From the NCBI GenBank assembly GCA_002286855.1, contig NRSV01000004.1, positions 649,213 through 713,212 of the forward strand: 64,000 bases of DNA, written 5' to 3'. Positions within the stretch are counted from its first letter, which is position 1, and each line of letters begins with the position of its first letter. The DNA is from Bipolaris cookei. Lineage: Eukaryota > Ascomycota > Dothideomycetes > Pleosporales > Pleosporaceae. The translations under genes were made by a program, and so were the position numbers. The notes under the pieces were generated by a model. That model saw nothing but the letters and a program-made list of their open reading frames with translations. It ran no database searches and was not told where the DNA came from. Positions 33,116-44,532 of the stretch are shown in pieces.

Positions 33116-34526
33116 GCTAGATAGTGGGTGTGATTTAGAAGTTGAACGGGGTTGTTAACACGGCGGAAATGCAGGGCGAAACTTCATATAAGAATACCAT
33201 TAATAAGATATAATGGTAGACCATGTCATCTGCGCAATTGGCTCTTGGTTGGATCAATTGTCACTAGAAAGAAAATTGACGCAAGAAATAGACGCATTAG
33301 GCTTGTGGGTGTAATTATATCAAATGTATCCGTCGATTAGGACAGGTTCGGCGGTCCCTACCTGGGACTGAGGATCTGCGTAATGAGAATGACTTGACTA
33401 GACCCGCCTCAACCACTCCTTTTGGGATACTTTACCAAGAAAATATGTATACAATCTGTGCAGATGACAGCACTCGAATTGTAATCGCCAGTCATCTGGG
33501 TGGTGCTGGATCGCCATTTTGTTGGTGTAGACCCACGTTGAGCGAAGAGGGTCATATATGGAGACATCATGAAAGAGAGGGAAGATACTAGGACTTCTTC
33601 GATCAAAAACAGCGTAATGAATAAACTGGAATTCTATCCCCGCACTCCAATCCTGCAGCTACATTTCCATCCAGTAAACTCATGCCACACTGTAGGAGCA
33701 GTGAAGGGAGACTTGTGCCGCAAAATCAGTAGCATCTGGCACAGCAAATATGTACCAATGAGCTTTGAGACGCATCTCACGTATCGCGTATGGCCAGAAT
33801 ATACAGATCCGGCTCAAGCGTTACTCGATGAATTTGTTGAATTCAACATGGTGTGGGGAAAGGGGACAGTCCCCGCAGCGCGGATCGGAGCGGGTTCTAA
33901 TGCAGGCAGAGGGTTAGTGTAGCGAGGTCTTGGCATACAGGTGCATCAAGATTCAGGCGCAGTTGCCCGAATCCGGCACTTCGCTCACTGTGTCCCTGCA
34001 TCTATTCCCAGCCACGTCGTGTTGTCATCTTACATAATTTCAAGGTACAGGAATACGGGCTGAGAATCTTGAACACCGTAACGCGGATCATCTGTATAAG
34101 CTATGATGTTGAATGGGCTCTGTAGCTAGCTAGCATAAGCATGAACCGGGTGCAAACAGCAAGGTACGAAGCATGTGCGCGCGGGCTAAAGAGGGTTTGC
34201 ACGAATGCAGAAGGGTTGCCAAAAAGACAGGTGTGTGTAAAAGTTCTTGTTATTTATTCTTCTTTACGTGCGTACAAGGTTCTCTTCTTATGCTCTCTGC
34301 TTTGGTCCTATTGTGGGAGTTGCCCACTGCTGTGTGCGGGGTAGAGCTTCCGAGCTATCCGATCGCTGTCACCTTACTTATACGGACATATGAGTTATTT
34401 TGTTCTATTAGCCAGCTATTTACGGTATCCAAAGTTCAGTCTCTCGAAGAGAACTGAATGGAAGAAGTGAACCATTGCTTGCGTCATGTTGTATTTGAGC
34501 GGCTTGTCTCATTGCAAATTCTGACC
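33116..34526. other. Intergenic, no gene seen
   Basis: Between the starts and ends of two minus-strand genes. A 117-residue frame at 33569-33922 has no family character or splice context and is not called. Confidence 0.4.
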
Positions 34527-35703
34527 CTAAGAGCTACCCTGCTCCGCAGCTGAGGGTGATGGCGATGGTGAAGGCGAGGATTCAGGTGTACCCACAGGAC
34601 TTGGCCATCCCGCCCATGCACTATCTGGGTCAGGTACGGTACCTTCGGAGGTCCACTTCCCAACAGGAGACGTCCAATTCTGAATTGCGTGAGGGTTGAT
34701 GCCCACGTCAATCGTTGCATACAATCCGTCCGCATAAGTCTTGCCAATCTTCGAGACCTTCATGTAGGGGTCGTCGCCGCTTGAATTAGCCTGGAGAAAG
34801 AGCGCATCCTGTTCGTTCATAATATGGTATTGCTTGTTCAAGCTGTAGGGATAGAATGTCTCGAGGTCGTTGATGAAACCCTGGTCAAAGTAAAATTGAC
34901 CAACGTGAGAGATGATACCGCCTTTGATGGTGTTGTTAGGAAGGAGTTTGGCATCATGGTGAACGATAGCTAAGATCATTAGTGTTGAAGCATGGAGGTG
35001 CAAATGGGAAGTCTTACTGTGAAAATGATTTGTACGGCCACCGTAGTGTCCTGGAATGAGTGTAATAAAGGAAGCAGTACCGTCAGCATTCGTTGGTTGT
35101 ATGCCACGCAGGGCATTTGAAGAGAAGTCTGGGGAGCCATTGCCGTTGGCAGTGGATTGCACTCCAGAGTAAATACCAGTCACATTAGCTCCCCATAAGT
35201 CAATGTAAGCACCTTTGATGGGCCTGCAATTCCGTACGTCGATCAAATTGATGTCAATATGTGCCTTTGGGCCTATCTGGCCGGACAAGATATTCTGTCG
35301 AACGAGTTCGCCGGAAACATCTCAAGATGCATTAGCAGGCATACTTTTCGTCTCCTAGATTTAGGAACTCACAGAAAGGGCCTTCAGTTTGCTCGGGATC
35401 AAGTGTGCATACTCCCTTCTTGCCATAACTTGCTTCGACTTCTATGGGGTTGCGACGAACCAACTCGTGTGCTTGTGCAAAGCCGGCTTCGACACGCAGC
35501 TCATGGAGCCTATCCTCGCGTCTTTGGTGCTGCTCCCTGACCCATCCAGAATCTACAAGACTCCGCTTGCAATCCAGGATGCTTCGACGCTCCGGATGGT
35601 TGAGATGGGCTTGTCTTCTCAAAATATCCTTTTTGATATCGCCGTGTGCAAATACATTGAAAGCCAGGAGGGCAGCAGTGAGAGCTGGTATAAGATGAAC
35701 CAT
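34527..35703 (-). CDS. Secreted intradiol ring-cleavage dioxygenase, 358 aa
   Basis: Three exons from right to left: 35373-35703, 35018-35320, 34527-34969; introns of 52 and 48 nt. The 48-nt second intron is a multiple of three without stops, so an unspliced reading also stays open, but splicing joins NHFH to TIVHHDAK as in the family. An N-terminal signal peptide (LIPALTAALLAFNVFAHG) is followed by a linker, then TEGPFYVSGE with the first iron-ligand tyrosine and the HYGGRTNHFH segment with iron-ligand histidines. The C-terminal tail is a short SPSPSP repeat. The family cleaves catechol-type rings between the hydroxyl groups using Fe(III); secreted members act on lignin- or plant-derived phenolics. 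A link to the neighbouring catabolic set is possible but not shown. Confidence 0.9.
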
Positions 35704-36643
35704 GATGACAGTGCAGGATCCATAAACGAGAATACTCTTCTTTCCATTATGTCACTACGTGGGTTGGTTATTTATACGTCTAGCACCCCATGCATTGTTG
35801 TCATTAAAGTTATGGAGGTGCAGATCTGTAATGCCACCATCCCAGCATCTATTCCGTATTCCCTGTGGTTCTTACTCTTAAATTATCGTTGAGATTCAAA
35901 GCCGTAATCATCCTCACCGCAATTGGCAGCGGCAATTGCTCATTCCCATGCACGTCCAGCGACTATACTGTCGTTCATTTAGTGTCTCGGCTCGGCAATT
36001 GAGAGCATTCAGAGCCGTAATCCTGGTATATAGAATGCTCTGTGGAAATTGTTGACTATTGAGCATGAACAGGAGGCATCCGCTTAGTACTCGTAGTTGA
36101 ACGCGGTCGCATAACTCCGTCCATGGATCAGACACTCATCATGTAAACTGAATACAAAGAGGAATATATAAAACTGTAAAGTCGCGTTCTGGTTTTGTTG
36201 TTGTCCAATGTGTTAACAGTGCGTCAGAAGGACCGGATACAAAGTTGATGATTTTCACCCAAGTAACCGTTTCCAGCCAAGCCGGATCGAGCTGGCCATC
36301 GGGGGTATACTACCGGCATGCAACCAGGTAAGCTTACAGTCGAATGATTATAGTGATTCATATCGGAATGCCAAGAAAAAGTGTCCGGCTCAGTGGTCTT
36401 TTACGTTAATGGAAAAGGGGGACTGAGAAAGTATATAATCATCAGAGCTGTATATGGCGGCTCACTCGGCAAGGCTTGTGTCAGCATATGGACCGGGCTC
36501 GTAGTGCCGGTACCTGTCGCGTACGCCAGGGATACATGTGAACTGTATTGGCTACTGTGTGGAATTTAACTTTTGAGTGTTCATCATTCGCGTGCAAAAT
36601 ACATCTATGGTCAAGCCATGGATTTTACCCGATTAACGTCGTT
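35704..36643. other. Intergenic, no gene seen
   Basis: Contains an imperfect short direct repeat, GAGATTCAAAGCCGTAATC near 35890 and CATTCAGAGCCGTAATC near 36007, of unknown meaning. No gene was found. Confidence 0.35.
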
Positions 36644-36646
36644 TAC

Positions 36647-36686
36647 AAGCGAGTGACGCGTACAAGCGAGTGACGCACCCCACCAA
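36647..36686 (+). repeat. Left terminal inverted repeat of pogo element
   Basis: 40 bp, 38 of 40 identical to the reverse complement of the right repeat. It contains a tandem pair of AAGCGAGTGACGC units, a possible double transposase-binding site. Confidence 0.88.
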
Positions 36687-37638
36687 CTTTGCGCACCTCT
36701 CATCTTATCATACCATGGCTCCATGCAACGTTACTCAATTACAGTCAAATGAAGCAGATATTCAGCTTGCTATCTCATCTATTAATACTAAACAAATTCA
36801 AAGTAATCGTCCTGCTGCTGTAGTCTACAACGTGTCTGAAGCGACGCGATTGCCAGCCCAATTCAAAGAAGTTTACCAAGCTAGAAGAGGAGGTGACAGT
36901 TAATCATATACTTGACCTCGATCTACGTGGATTTTCGCCTACCTATGAAGCTGTGCGCGATATGGCTGACAGATTGCTGGCTGCGCGCGGCGCTGGCCAG
37001 GTCGGCGTCCATTGGCCGCGCAACTTTGTCAAGCGTACAGATAGTCTTACAACGCGTTTTAATCGAGCGTACGATAGGCAGAGAGCTCTATGCGAAGACC
37101 CAGTTCTAATTAAGAGCTGATTTGAGCTTGTGGAGCAGACAAAGGCCAGGTATGGTGTCTGCGACGAAGACGTCTGCAACTTTGACGAAGCTGGCTTTAT
37201 GATGGGCAAGATCACAACTCAACTTATCGTTATAGCGTCAGAGAAGGACACAGCCAAAAGCTACTCAACCAAGTGGTCGTGAGTGGGTAATGATGCTCTC
37301 GGCTGAGCTAATGCGTGATCAGATCACCAGCCTTGAGAGGGTTAATGAAGCAGTAAGAAAGCGGATACAGAAGCAAGAAGTGCTAACAAAGGGAGCTGGA
37401 GAGGATCTACTTGCTCAACGTAAGGCTGATCAGCAGATTGCTCATGAAGAGCATCAAGGAGGAGAGCGATCAGGTGTCAGCCGCCAGGCTCTTGCGCGCT
37501 ATAGTAGGTGTATGGAGACCGGCCATAATGCGCGTACATGCAAGAAAGATACTCTAGATACTGCTTAATCTATTATATTAATATATAGTAAAATTAGCGT
37601 ATTATGGTGGAGCTACACGCTTACAGAGATGCGCAGGT

Positions 37639-37678
37639 TTGGTGGGGTGCGTCACTCGCTTGTCTGCGTCACTCGCTT
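37639..37678 (-). repeat. Right terminal inverted repeat of pogo element
   Basis: Mirror of the left repeat with two mismatches, at the spacer between the two AAGCGAGTGACGC units. Confidence 0.88.
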
Positions 37679-37679
37679 A

Positions 37680-39685
37680 TCCACTACGATATGAGGAAGT
37701 TGGGTTGGAACTTTCCTAGAGTTGATAGCCTGCTTGACTTTCTGTATATTCTTGTACAAATCTTCTTTTGTTTACCAGAAAGTCCAAATTTCGAATCGCA
37801 ATGTGCGATGGAAGACGTTGCTATCTTTTTCACATTATGTGTGGTTCTCTGATGAGTCATTGAATCGGGATGATGGGATGACAAATGTTTCCTTGGAAAC
37901 GGCAACAAGAAACCGGGTTATGATCAGATTTGACAAACTTCCACGTATTTCCAAAATGACCTACATTTTTGTTTGAAACTGGAGAAGGGTGCAATGATAT
38001 ATGCCCATTAACTAGTTTGGAGTTCAAGGTGGTTGAAGAGTAGGTTGCCAGGCTGCAGACATGGATGAACAAAAGTCACTTATCACGTAACCTCATTTTT
38101 TGGTAACTGCTCTTCCACCAATACTATTTTGAAATTCATTTAAGTGTATATCGCTTGCGTTCACAGCTGGTGCCTGGTTTGGTAATTCGATTGGATACGT
38201 TTAGCAACCCACTACAAATGATTGTCGCCTAGAATCAGGGCTCAAGATACCTAGACTCCGCAACAATCAATTAAGTAAGTCCTAGAGGGTTTGAATTGGA
38301 TTGATTGATCACTTATTTAGGCCTAGTAATTTCCTATACGAGTTTAACTCCTACCTAGATAAGTAAGTGGGACTCTGACAGAGTCCGGATCGAATTGCTT
38401 GTTGCGGACTGTGAAGGTACCGGAAGCAGATTTCAACAAGCCTTTGACGCCATGTGTCTTGGAGACGATGTCGAGAGAATGACTCAATTTAGAATAAAGA
38501 ACATCACTGCGTGATTTGAATCACTCAAAAACACAATGAATGTAAGGGTGGGGGATATTCAAGGCAAATGGGAAAACAAGGCGTGGCTTATCAGCGCCAA
38601 TCAATAGAAGGGCCCTTACAGCATCTGTTCCTGGTAGTTTCATCTTGAAATCTAAGTACGGGAAGTTATTTCCGCCCTAAGTTAAATATGCTTCTAGATC
38701 TTTGTTTTACTAGCGCTCGTCAGGTAGCTCTGCTGTCTCACCCACTGATGGGACTGAAAATTCACCCGCCAAAGGTGACATCTCAAGTTGACAAGCAGAA
38801 TCGCAAAGGCAATATTTCACTATACATATTGCCAAAAAGCCTCGCCCATGACTCACGCGACGTTCTCTTTGGGTAAAAGCTGGATGATCAAAAGAGAATC
38901 GTGGATTAAGGGACAAAGCTATCAAGGAATAACCTTGGGGAACGCGCCGAACCTTGTCGCGCATACCACCAGAGACAGATGGACTTGTGAAAGGTTCAGA
39001 CTTCAGATCATGGTTAAGCGAGAATTTATTTTGTAAAGTGCTACAGCCTACTTGGTTTAGCTTTGGCGTCCTTGGGTCATGTTTGGTTCCTGTTCCTGAG
39101 CTATTATCGCTTATGACGCCATTGTTTACCGTGTAAACGAGCAAAAAGAAATATTTTCATGCAGCTCTAGCAAAACAAGACATGGTGTACAAAAGCATGT
39201 TGAACAAAAGAGCAACGAGAGGTGCGCTCCCTAACAAGGCAGAAATAGCGCTGTTTCTGATTCGTCACTTGCTCGCGACTAGCCATTCCTTCGTCGCTGA
39301 CTGAAACAGCAACACCCAACCACTGAAACACGCAACGCCAGGACAATCCCGACACCATTGTCTTATATTGTTTTATCTACCGTGTCGAGCTCTGGGATGG
39401 CGCTACCCAGTGAAATAAAGCCTGAGAACCATTATCTGGCCAATAGCCATGCCAATAGCAGCGCCCAATATACTTCGGCGGCCATCGATAATTTTAACAT
39501 CTTCCATGCTTACGAATAGGATGGCAGCAGTGTGAAGAGCCAGCGTATGATGATTGCAAATAACCGAGGGAACATTGCTTCTTTCCTGAAACCTCGAAAT
39601 AGCTATTGAAGGCTGCGGATACCAACTTTCTCGCTTGTCACTGTTTCTCTTCCGTCTCCTTTTGTCTCTAAAATCACCCCGAGCA
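37680..39685. other. Intergenic, about 2 kb without a gene
   Basis: AT-rich between about 37850 and 38400, with many TAAGTAAGT-like stretches that could be an old, unrecognised repeat. A 144-residue minus-strand frame at 38710-39144 shows no family character. Nothing else was seen. Confidence 0.35.
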
Positions 39686-40798
39686 ATGAACAATCGCATC
39701 GATTCTCTGAATACTTCAAGCCTCGACTATGCCAAATATCTCAATGACTCCAAATCCTCCAAGCACTCCTCCAGCCACAAGGCAAATCTATCGGGCGCAA
39801 CAATGCTGGACTTGCTTAGTGGCACTGAGGGTTCCATCGCTGCCGCGTATCAAACTTCGCATTCGAAGCCTCAACCGTCGAGACCAAGGCGGCCTTCAGA
39901 TGTCTCCTCGAGCAAGAATGAATTGCGACAAACAAATCGGATGCTGGTGGAAATAGTCCAGAACGCCCAACTGGAACTCGCAACGCAAAGACGCACCATG
40001 CTCGACATGCAATCGCGGATCCTCCAGCTCGAACATGTCTTGTACAAGAGTAACAGCAGCGCCCCAGAATCGTGCGCAAGCACCACCACCACTACCACCA
40101 CGCAACAAGCAACTTCTCAAACCAAACCTGTAGAAGAGAAGATACTCGTCAACACAGCAGCCCAACACCAAGCGTCCAGCCTTTCCGTCACCCCCACCAA
40201 TAAGTCCGAATTTTGGAAATCACCCAGCCGCTTCTCAGGCTTCAACTTCAACTTCGACCTCCTCGAAACCGTCCCAAGAAGCTCCCAACAATCCCAGCAA
40301 TTGCAATCGCAAAAACAACACGAAAAACAACGACAACAAAAACACCCCTCCGAAGCCCCAGAAGTCTACAAACCCTCCCGACCCTTACCGCCCCCTTCCA
40401 AAACACATAACACTACCCAACAAGCCCCCCACCACCGCACTCATGCCAAAAAATCTTCAGAAGCAACACTCACTCGCCCAACACTCTCCCACAACGCAGT
40501 AAGCGATATAAAAGAGCACATAGTCGAGTACGAAAGTGTAAAAATTCCTTTCCCGCCGCTCCTCCACTCGCCGCCCAAAACGGCGCGCAGTCGATTGGCG
40601 CCGACGGTGCAGAGTAGAGACGACGAGTTGACTGCGTTGCCGCAGATGCCGGAGCAGGTGCAGCCTGTGCAGGAGCAAGTGGGGAAGGGGAGGAGAGGGA
40701 TAAAGAATATACGGATTAGTCGGCCTTTTTCGAGGAGTTTTAGGATTGATTGTGCAAATGGGTTTGAGAGGCGGATGAGTCAGTATGGGGCGCTTTGA
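39686..40798 (+). CDS. Hypothetical coiled-coil protein, 370 aa
   Basis: Single exon. The start was set at MNNRIDSLN because the 17 extra residues of the longest frame (MSLFLFRLLLSLK) look like translated leader. Residues about 80-125 form a predicted coiled coil (KNELRQTNRMLVEIVQNAQL and following heptads). The rest is low-complexity: a threonine run, glutamine/serine-rich and proline-rich parts, then a basic conserved-looking C-terminus (KNIRISRPFSRSFRIDC). No known domain was recognised. A scaffold or cytoskeletal adaptor role would fit this composition, but that is a guess. Confidence 0.65.
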   Translation: MNNRIDSLNTSSLDYAKYLNDSKSSKHSSSHKANLSGATMLDLLSGTEGSIAAAYQTSHSKPQPSRPRRPSDVSSSKNELRQTNRMLVEIVQNAQLELATQRRTMLDMQSRILQLEHVLYKSNSSAPESCASTTTTTTTQQATSQTKPVEEKILVNTAAQHQASSLSVTPTNKSEFWKSPSRFSGFNFNFDLLETVPRSSQQSQQLQSQKQHEKQRQQKHPSEAPEVYKPSRPLPPPSKTHNTTQQAPHHRTHAKKSSEATLTRPTLSHNAVSDIKEHIVEYESVKIPFPPLLHSPPKTARSRLAPTVQSRDDELTALPQMPEQVQPVQEQVGKGRRGIKNIRISRPFSRSFRIDCANGFERRMSQYGAL

Positions 40799-41145
40799 TG
40801 TATGTATGTTTCGTCGTGGCGAGCTTGATGAGGAGAAATGGGCGTTTGTTATGGATCCTGCGTATCGAGGTCCTAGGGACTTCCGCATACTGTACAATTT
40901 TGTTGTTTTTTTACGAAACGATATCGCTCAGATAAGCGTGAATGCGGCGTGCTACGACTACACAGTCTGTTTTCTAGAATATGTTTCAATTGTTTATTTA
41001 GTTTGTATTATGTCAAATCCAACTAAATGAGAGGAGTACTATATAGCCTTATTGAAAAGCTGATGATACGACTGCATCAAGACCAAAAATAAACTTACAC
41101 CATCAATGCGCAGCGAGGTATTTACAGATATTGCATGTCATCCCT
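40799..41145. other. Intergenic between convergent genes
   Basis: Convergent 3' regions; AT-rich, probably holds both polyadenylation areas. No gene was seen. Confidence 0.4.
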
Positions 41146-42225
41146 TTACTTCCTCCTGTTTTGCTGCATTCCAAGAATCTGCACCATACGAATGAAGATG
41201 TTGATAAAGTCCAACTCCAGTGAGATGGCCTCGTTTACAGGGTCCTTGGGAATCAAACCACGTTCGGCCATACGGGCATGATTGAGCACTTTCTGCACAT
41301 CGTACAGGGTAAATCCACCAAAGACGGCAAGGCCACCGTACAACCAGATGTTCTCGGTGAACATCAAAGTGCGGGCAGCGGTAGCAGGGACAACCATGGG
41401 AGCAAGACCCGAAAGTGCGACGATGGCAACACCAGCGAGAAGAGGACCACCGAGGTACATATACTTGTCCGTCTTTGCAGTAGCACCGACAAAGGCCAGG
41501 GAGCCCATCATTCCAGCAGTATAGAGTCCAGCGCGAGCGAGGATGGCGGGGTGCATGAAGAAGAGCGGCGACAAGAGGAGGGCTTGGGTACCATTGAAAG
41601 CGGTCCAGAGGGCATACTTTTGCACGTAGCTAATATTGGTCAGTATGTTCGCCTACCAAAGTCTATGCTGATCTCCAGATACTTACTTGCTAGGGTGTGT
41701 TGCCATAGTGCCATACATAGTTCCGATGCTACCAACAAGTCCGACGCCCAGCACCAGCCATGGGTTCGCGCTCATGAGCCTGAAACTCCAGCCGTTCATG
41801 TGCAGGGCGCGCGCAGCAATGCCGATGATTCCAACACCAAGACCAGTATGCAAAAACGTGTCGTTGAGGTACTCGCGCTCAAACGGCGGCATGCCGCCAT
41901 CTTCCCGGGTTTCGCGGTTGAAGATAAGGTTGATGCCTAGCAGTGTGGCACCAAAGATGCCAGCACCATAGAGCAAACGTTGTCGCAAATCTCCCTGGGC
42001 GACTGGGTTATATGCGGCTTGCTGGTAACCCCTTCGGAAAGCTTGGTGGAACCTGGATACATTTTGCGAAGTTGATACTGTGTGTTTTGCTGGGCGGAAG
42101 AAATGCGGATGTTGCTTCAGTGGCGTATTGTGGAGGGCGCGTATCGAGAGGGTTTGTGGTGAGGTGTGTGTTGCTTGTCGCAATGTCGCCGTGATGGCGA
42201 ACGGTCTCCGTAGGAGCGATGTCAT
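41146..42225 (-). CDS. Mitochondrial Bax-inhibitor-1 family protein (GHITM/MICS1-like), 340 aa
   Basis: Two exons from right to left: 41687-42225 and 41146-41629, with a 57-nt intron; frame closes and joins HPSN to YVQKYALW. The first 45 residues are basic and hydroxylated without acids (MTSLLRRPFAITATLRQ), a mitochondrial targeting sequence. The rest contains about seven or eight membrane segments of the BI-1/TMBIM fold, with GFTLYDVQKVL and a charged C-terminal helix (DPVNEAISLELDFINIFIRM), hallmarks of the family. Animal GHITM sits in the inner mitochondrial membrane and affects cristae structure, cytochrome c retention and ion exchange; the fungal function is taken from that family. Confidence 0.92.
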
Positions 42226-43550
42226 TGTTGTGATGTGCCTTCAGCAGTGTTGGTGGTGGTGCAATGGCGAACGGCGGATGTGGAGATATAGGCAGACGAG
42301 TGGATGACGTTTTGCTGGTGGAAAGCGCGAGAAATGCCAAGCCCGCCTTAACTCCGAGGGAATCTTCAAGCCCCTCCCTCGCCACATTGATCAGACATCG
42401 AACAACGTCAGTCATAGACGCAAGTTGATCTTCAGTTTTCTAGGGAAATATCGTTCTACGATCAAGACGTATAGTTGACCTCGATTTTCTTCCAAGTCAC
42501 AAAATCCTGAATCTTTCCAAGTATATCTCCTTTACTCGCTCTCAGGAGCACTGCTCAGCAACAATACCGTCATTATTCTCGCGGTCATCGTAATGTGTCA
42601 GAGCATGCTTCTGAAATATGGTAATTGTTTGAGTATATGGGCTGGCTGAACGCAGCGACTATTCAACTTTCGCAATGTTTTCATAATGACGAACATCATG
42701 AATTTCCAAGGCGCATACTTGTTTTACAAAAGCATATGGGTCATACCAACTCCAATAGTATCTAATACCCATTTCCATGCCAATACACATGTTGAGGCTA
42801 GTGGAAGTATATATTTGAGACGGTACTCTACCGCTTTGATAAGCTCTTATATGATCGCACCGTATAACCATGTCTCTGGTTCGATTATGTGATGGCTACT
42901 ATATTGAACACAGCAGAACTCGTTACGATAACTGATGCAGCATTTATGTGAATCTCATTGTAGTTTCAATTAGACAAGAATTGGACCATGAAATCTCTCG
43001 GTGTGAAAACTGGCTGGAGTCAATTGTCAAGCCGAGGGCCTACTAATTGAGTACTACTATAACCAAGTTGACGAGTACATTAACATTCAATATCAGTTTG
43101 TTTCCTTACGAGAAATCGATCGCAATGTACCGGACATCAATCACAACTAATTCTGGGATCACTGCTCAGGGGCTGTTTGGCTGCCCAGTTTCAGCTTCAG
43201 TTGGGGCGCCAGTTGTGGCTTTCTTAGTGCCTCCAGCGCCCCGCCCAGCTATACTAAATTTGATTAGGAAACTGGCGAGCTGTTTAGCTGCGATTTTTCC
43301 AGTTTCAGTTCGCTCGTGCGTTCATGTCGTCTTGTCGTCTTTGGCCTGTGACATCTATTAGTAACTACCCACTACTCGTGATATGGATCAAGGATTACCA
43401 CCACCGCAGCCGTGGCCATACGCTGAGATCGCCCAACGATCACTGTCAGCTTCATGGCCGACGCTCCCGCTGGCGCCTTCGGCAGCGCCCTTATCGGCGC
43501 CGATAGAGTATTGCTAGCAGCTATCCTCACCTCACTCGCCGCCGCCGCCG
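42226..43550. other. Intergenic, probable left flank of transposon nest
   Basis: No gene seen. Around 43165-43320 two similar stretches (GCTGTTTGGCTGC near 43170 and GCTGTTTAGCTGC near 43280, each followed by a CAGTTTCAG stretch) may belong to the left end of the Harbinger-type element, but no matching inverted repeat was found on the right. Confidence 0.35.
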
Positions 43551-44245
43551 TTGTTTACTGGTGTTGAGCCGCAACAGCGAGTAGTCTGGACATCGGCCAT
43601 GGAGAAGACCCTAATTACTTCCCTCTTGGAAGCTGTTGACGCGGGCCAAAGGGCGGATAATTCGTTCAAAAAGTCTACTTGGGAGGTTGCGAGGGAGGTT
43701 TTCCAGAGGGTTAGTACAGCTACAGTAACTACCAAGAACTGTCAGGTCAAAGTAGATACTTACAAGAAGGACTGGAGTTTATGGGAGCACCTGACAACGC
43801 AATCAGACTTTAGTGTCGACGATACTGATTGCATTACGGGCGAAGAAAGCGCGTTGGACGCTAACTTTGCTGTTCATCCGGCGGCTGCAAAATTTCGCGG
43901 GAAGCCTCTAAAATGGGCAGACGATCTCCAGCAACTGTTCAGTGGGTATGTAGCAACAGGCAGCTATGCTCTTAGAGCTGAAGAGCTGTCGACGGTACCG
44001 TCGATACCAGAGTCACCAACACCAAGTCAGTCAGTGAGTATAGTTGGCGAGAGTCGTCGTCATTGTCGTCTTGTCCGAGTAGAAGAGCAAGAGTAGCAGG
44101 AAGTTCTGGTCTTGAGAGTCAGCTATCAGGATCTTTTGGTGGGCTCGTACAACAGCTTACTGCTATTGCTGCGAAGATGCCAGCTGACTATAACCAAGAG
44201 GCGGTAGATATCTTTATAGGGTAGTATAGTGCCATTCATGATGAG
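43551..44245 (+). pseudogene. SANT/Myb-like DNA-binding protein of a PIF/Harbinger element, decayed
   Basis: The 181-residue frame 43551-44096 encodes a SANT/Myb-like trihelix domain (VVWTSAMEKTLITSLLEAV, then a segment ending KKDWSLWEHL), as in the accessory protein of PIF/Harbinger transposons and in related fungal proteins. The frame ends at TAG 44094-44096, but the protein clearly continues in another frame with GLVQQLTAIAAKMPADYNQE and IHDELKIPILSC, interrupted by further stops such as the one near 44222. This implies at least one frameshift plus nonsense changes. It is convergent with the decayed transposase on the other strand, the usual two-gene arrangement of such elements. Confidence 0.7.
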
Positions 44246-44532
44246 CTCAAGATTCCTATACTTTCTTGCTTTCAGATGAGCGACAGGCGCGAACTTTTGT
44301 TACCTGTAGCACAGAAATGAGGCGTATCTGGTTGCGGCGGGTGCTGAGAAGTGCGAAAAGCGAGACACTGAGTGGAGGGGGCATAACCGAGGAGGATTTT
44401 AGCGTAATGGTTGATGGTATTTGAGCGATAGTATAGCATCGACGGGCGATGAGCCAACTGACTAATCTGACACGGGTCACTATCGCGAGTTTTGGCATGG
44501 TGTTGAGCTTCTACTCTACCACTATACACTTA

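Larger units (their letters stand above)
36644..37679 (+). mobile_element. Deleted pogo/Fot1-type DNA transposon with 40-bp TIRs
   Basis: Inverted repeats at 36647-36686 and 37639-37678 match at 38 of 40 positions, and each is built from two copies of AAGCGAGTGACGC. A TA lies within about one base of each outer end, as expected for Tc1/mariner-pogo elements. Inside are pieces of a pogo transposase: an N-terminal region (36715-36904), after a frameshift the CENP-B-like helix-turn-helix part (36893-37120, VGVHWPRNFVKRTDSL) ending in TGA, then CDEDVCNFDEAGFMMG with the first catalytic Asp, and, after another frame change, REWVMML joined directly to a C-terminal tail with a zinc knuckle (CMETGHNARTC). 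The stretch with the remaining DDE residues is missing, so this is a non-autonomous internal deletion copy. Confidence 0.85.

Noticed and set aside
33569..33922. 117-aa hypothetical frame
   Set aside because: No domain, no splice context and no neighbours that would support it.
38710..39144. 144-aa minus-strand frame
   Set aside because: Lies in an otherwise gene-free 2-kb stretch and shows no motif; may be a chance frame or old repeat.
41278..41940. 220-aa plus-strand frame
   Set aside because: Antisense shadow of the GHITM-like gene; crosses its intron and shows no domain.
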